From Oscillospiraceae bacterium (GTDB lineage: Bacteria > Bacillota_A > Clostridia > Oscillospirales > Ruminococcaceae): a stretch of 6,295 nt of DNA. Of the stretch, positions 4,739 to 6,295 are shown one piece after another. The first letter of the stretch is position 1. Each line of letters begins with the position of its first letter. The notes beneath the pieces are model-generated. The model saw nothing but the letters and a program-made list of their open reading frames with translations, did not search any database and was not told the origin of the DNA. Location: contig JAFQAF010000255.1 of assembly GCA_017400025.1 (NCBI GenBank), forward strand, positions 1 to 6,295, given 5' to 3'. Made by a program: the position numbers and the translations under genes.

Positions 4739-5650
4739 ATGCAGTGGACAGATCTTAAAATCATCACAGACAAAAAATATGAAGATATATTCGACTTTGT
4801 TTCCGCAGAAGTCTGCCCTATGGGCGTTCAGATAGAAGACTATTCCGACCTGGAACAGCAGGTGGAGGAAATAGCACACGTTGACCTTATCGAGGCCGAG
4901 TTGCTGGAAAAAGACAGAAACGAAATCATCGTGCATCATTACATCTCACCGGAACTGGATGCACAGAATGCACGCCTTACACTGGAAAGCCGCCTGGACG
5001 AACTGGGCGTGGAATACCGCTGCGAGGTTGTGTACATCAATCAGGAAGACTGGGAAACAGGCTGGAAAAAATACTATCACCCAATGGATATCGGCACAAA
5101 TCTGGCCGTATGCCCATCCTGGGAAAACTATGAAACAGACCGCAAGGTACTGAAGCTGGACCCAGGTATGGCCTTCGGCACAGGCACACACGAAACCACA
5201 TACCTCTGCCTGGAAGTTCTTGACCGCGAAATCAGAGGCGGCGAAAGAGTGCTGGACGTGGGCACAGGCAGTGGCATCCTGGGCATCGGCGCAATCCTGC
5301 TGGGTGCTGCAGACGTTGAAGGGGTGGATATTGACCCTACAGCCGTAAAGGTTGCCATCGAAAATGCAGAGCTTAACGGCGTGGCAGACAAGTTCACCAT
5401 CAAAGTGGGCGACCTTGCAGACAAAGCCACCGGTAAATACAACATCATTGTTGCAAACATCGTTGCCAATGCTGTTATAGCCCTTTCACGGGTTATCCCG
5501 CAGTTCCTGGCAGAAGACGGCCTCTACATCACCAGCGGCATTATCGATACCCGCAAGGACGAAGTTATCGCCTGCCTTGAAAACCTGGGCTTCAATATCA
5601 GAAAAGTTCACGAGAAAAACGGCTGGGTATGTATAGAAGCAACCCACTGA
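4739..5650 (+). CDS. prmA: Ribosomal protein L11 methyltransferase
   Basis: The 303-residue product is PrmA, an S-adenosylmethionine-dependent enzyme that methylates ribosomal protein L11 in the cytoplasm. The N-terminal substrate-recognition domain (about 1-100) is followed by the family hallmark DPGMAFGTGTHETT (141-154). The class I methyltransferase fold then shows motif I VLDVGTGSGILGIGA (171-185), an acidic motif II end at DIDP (197-200), and NIVAN (240-244), the family's N-I-x-A motif. Length fits the usual 290-315, so it is complete. The ATG at 4739 has AAGGAGG at 4725-4731, seven bases upstream. In many Firmicutes prmA lies between dnaJ and rsmE; here rsmE follows after 48 bases but the upstream gene is the YcxB-like one, and prmA has its own promoter. 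No terminator is seen before rsmE. Confidence 0.97.
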   Translation: MQWTDLKIITDKKYEDIFDFVSAEVCPMGVQIEDYSDLEQQVEEIAHVDLIEAELLEKDRNEIIVHHYISPELDAQNARLTLESRLDELGVEYRCEVVYINQEDWETGWKKYYHPMDIGTNLAVCPSWENYETDRKVLKLDPGMAFGTGTHETTYLCLEVLDREIRGGERVLDVGTGSGILGIGAILLGAADVEGVDIDPTAVKVAIENAELNGVADKFTIKVGDLADKATGKYNIIVANIVANAVIALSRVIPQFLAEDGLYITSGIIDTRKDEVIACLENLGFNIRKVHEKNGWVCIEATH

Positions 5651-5687
5651 TTCCACAATTCTACACAAAACACCCATATCACCATCA

Positions 5688-5701
5688 TATAATAAACTAT
5701 G
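5688..5701 (+). promoter_or_regulatory. Perfect -10 box immediately before rsmE (possible leaderless start)
   Basis: TATAAT at 5688-5693 is followed by five bases and then the rsmE ATG at 5699-5701. A start of transcription 6-7 bases after the box would fall on or one base after the A of the ATG. No -35 box is evident (ACAAAA at the 17-bp position). No Shine-Dalgarno sequence lies before the ATG; the preceding 30 bases contain no GG at all. Either a leaderless transcript or read-through from prmA with weak initiation is possible. Confidence 0.4.
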
Positions 5702-6295
5702 GCACACAGATATTTCTTAACATCCACTGACGGCACCACAGCCACTGTCACCGGCCCGGAAGCCGCCCACCTTGTAAAGGTAATGCGCATAAAAGAGGGC
5801 GACACCGTAATCCTTACCGACAAATCCGGCTGGGACTACACCGCCGCCGCCCGCACAATTGAAAAAGAACAAATCACCTTTGATATACTTTCAAAGGAGA
5901 AAAACCCTGCAGAGCCTTCAAAAAAGCTCACAGTCTATATGGCACTGCCAAAGGCGGACAAACTGGAATTTATCACACAGAAAATGTGTGAACTGGGCGC
6001 AGTGCGCCTTGTGCCCTTTGTCAGCGAATACTGTGTGGCACAGAAAAGCAAAAAGGACGATTCAAAAATCACACGCCTGCAGAAAATTTCAGACGAAGCC
6101 TGCAAACAGTCCGGCCGCTCTGCCCCTATGACGGTGGACAGAACCCACATCTTCAAAGAAATCCTGCCGCAGCTGGCAGATTACGACAAGGTGTTCCTGT
6201 TCTATGAACACGGCACAGAAAAGCTCTCCCGGACTGATTTCTCCGCCGCTGACAATGTGGCAATCATCATCGGTAGCGAAGGAGGCTTCTCACAG
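5699..6295 (+). CDS. rsmE: 16S rRNA (uracil(1498)-N3)-methyltransferase, 3' end cut by the window
   Basis: The visible 199 residues are the N-terminal four-fifths of RsmE, a SPOUT-class enzyme that makes m3U at position 1498 of 16S rRNA in the small subunit. The PUA-like N-terminal domain (about 1-70) begins MAHRYFL and contains HLVKVMRIKEGD (24-35). The methyltransferase domain shows ALPKADKLEFITQKMCELGAV (82-102), a basic segment with RLQKISDEACKQSGR (126-140), and the S-adenosylmethionine-site motif IGSEGGFS (191-198), where most homologues have IGPEGG. The family is usually near 245 residues, so about 45-50 remain outside the window. It follows prmA by 48 bases, a common pairing. The start is the family's natural N-terminus, but no Shine-Dalgarno sequence precedes it. 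Confidence 0.95.
   Translation, partial: MAHRYFLTSTDGTTATVTGPEAAHLVKVMRIKEGDTVILTDKSGWDYTAAARTIEKEQITFDILSKEKNPAEPSKKLTVYMALPKADKLEFITQKMCELGAVRLVPFVSEYCVAQKSKKDDSKITRLQKISDEACKQSGRSAPMTVDRTHIFKEILPQLADYDKVFLFYEHGTEKLSRTDFSAADNVAIIIGSEGGFSQ

Overview
The window looks like chromosome from a low-GC Gram-positive of the Clostridia, most likely a gut Oscillospirales/Ruminococcaceae-type organism. The evidence is the rpmH-rnpA-yidD-yidC-jag cluster, strong AGGAGG-type ribosome binding sites, a YidC with no lipoprotein signal but an enlarged outer loop, a YcxB-like small membrane protein, and many short intergenic palindromes that begin CGTAGGGG. The taxonomic call is an inference from protein style; no marker gene in the window fixes the genus.

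Layout. Bases 1-664 hold no gene. They carry a tandem array of four units (period 120, 119, then 118 bp), each built from hairpins, followed by a GC-rich stretch with an isolated hairpin and a good sigma-A-type promoter (TTGACA, 18 bp, TATACT). From 665 to 3661 runs the ribosome/membrane biogenesis cluster: rpmH (ribosomal protein L34), rnpA (RNase P protein), yidD, yidC and jag/khpB, ended by a perfect intrinsic terminator at 3670-3699. A YcxB-like two-helix membrane protein (3941-4450) follows as a stand-alone gene with its own terminator. prmA (L11 methyltransferase, 4739-5650) and the start of rsmE (16S rRNA m3U1498 methyltransferase, 5699 to the window edge) close the window. All genes lie on the + strand.

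How the genes fit together. L34 and the RNase P protein serve ribosome assembly and tRNA 5' maturation. YidD and YidC serve membrane protein insertion, and Jag is an RNA-binding KH/R3H protein usually co-transcribed with yidC. PrmA and RsmE modify the ribosome (protein L11 and 16S rRNA). The window is therefore mostly translation and protein-targeting housekeeping, assembled from two conserved clusters. The usual continuation after jag (mnmE-mnmG-rsmG) and the usual gene before prmA (dnaJ) are both absent; the YcxB-like gene and palindrome-rich spacers sit at that junction.

Most notable non-coding content. A family of 8-bp-stem, 3-base-loop hairpins keeps its CGTAGGG 5' flank and its fold while the stem sequence changes, at three separate intergenic places. 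A 27-bp block is invariant in three array units. There is a terminator-like hairpin between rpmH and rnpA. Finally, rsmE has no visible Shine-Dalgarno sequence but a perfect TATAAT five bases before its ATG, which suggests a leaderless transcript. I see no mobile element, CRISPR array, tRNA or rRNA, and nothing that amounts to a new multi-gene system.
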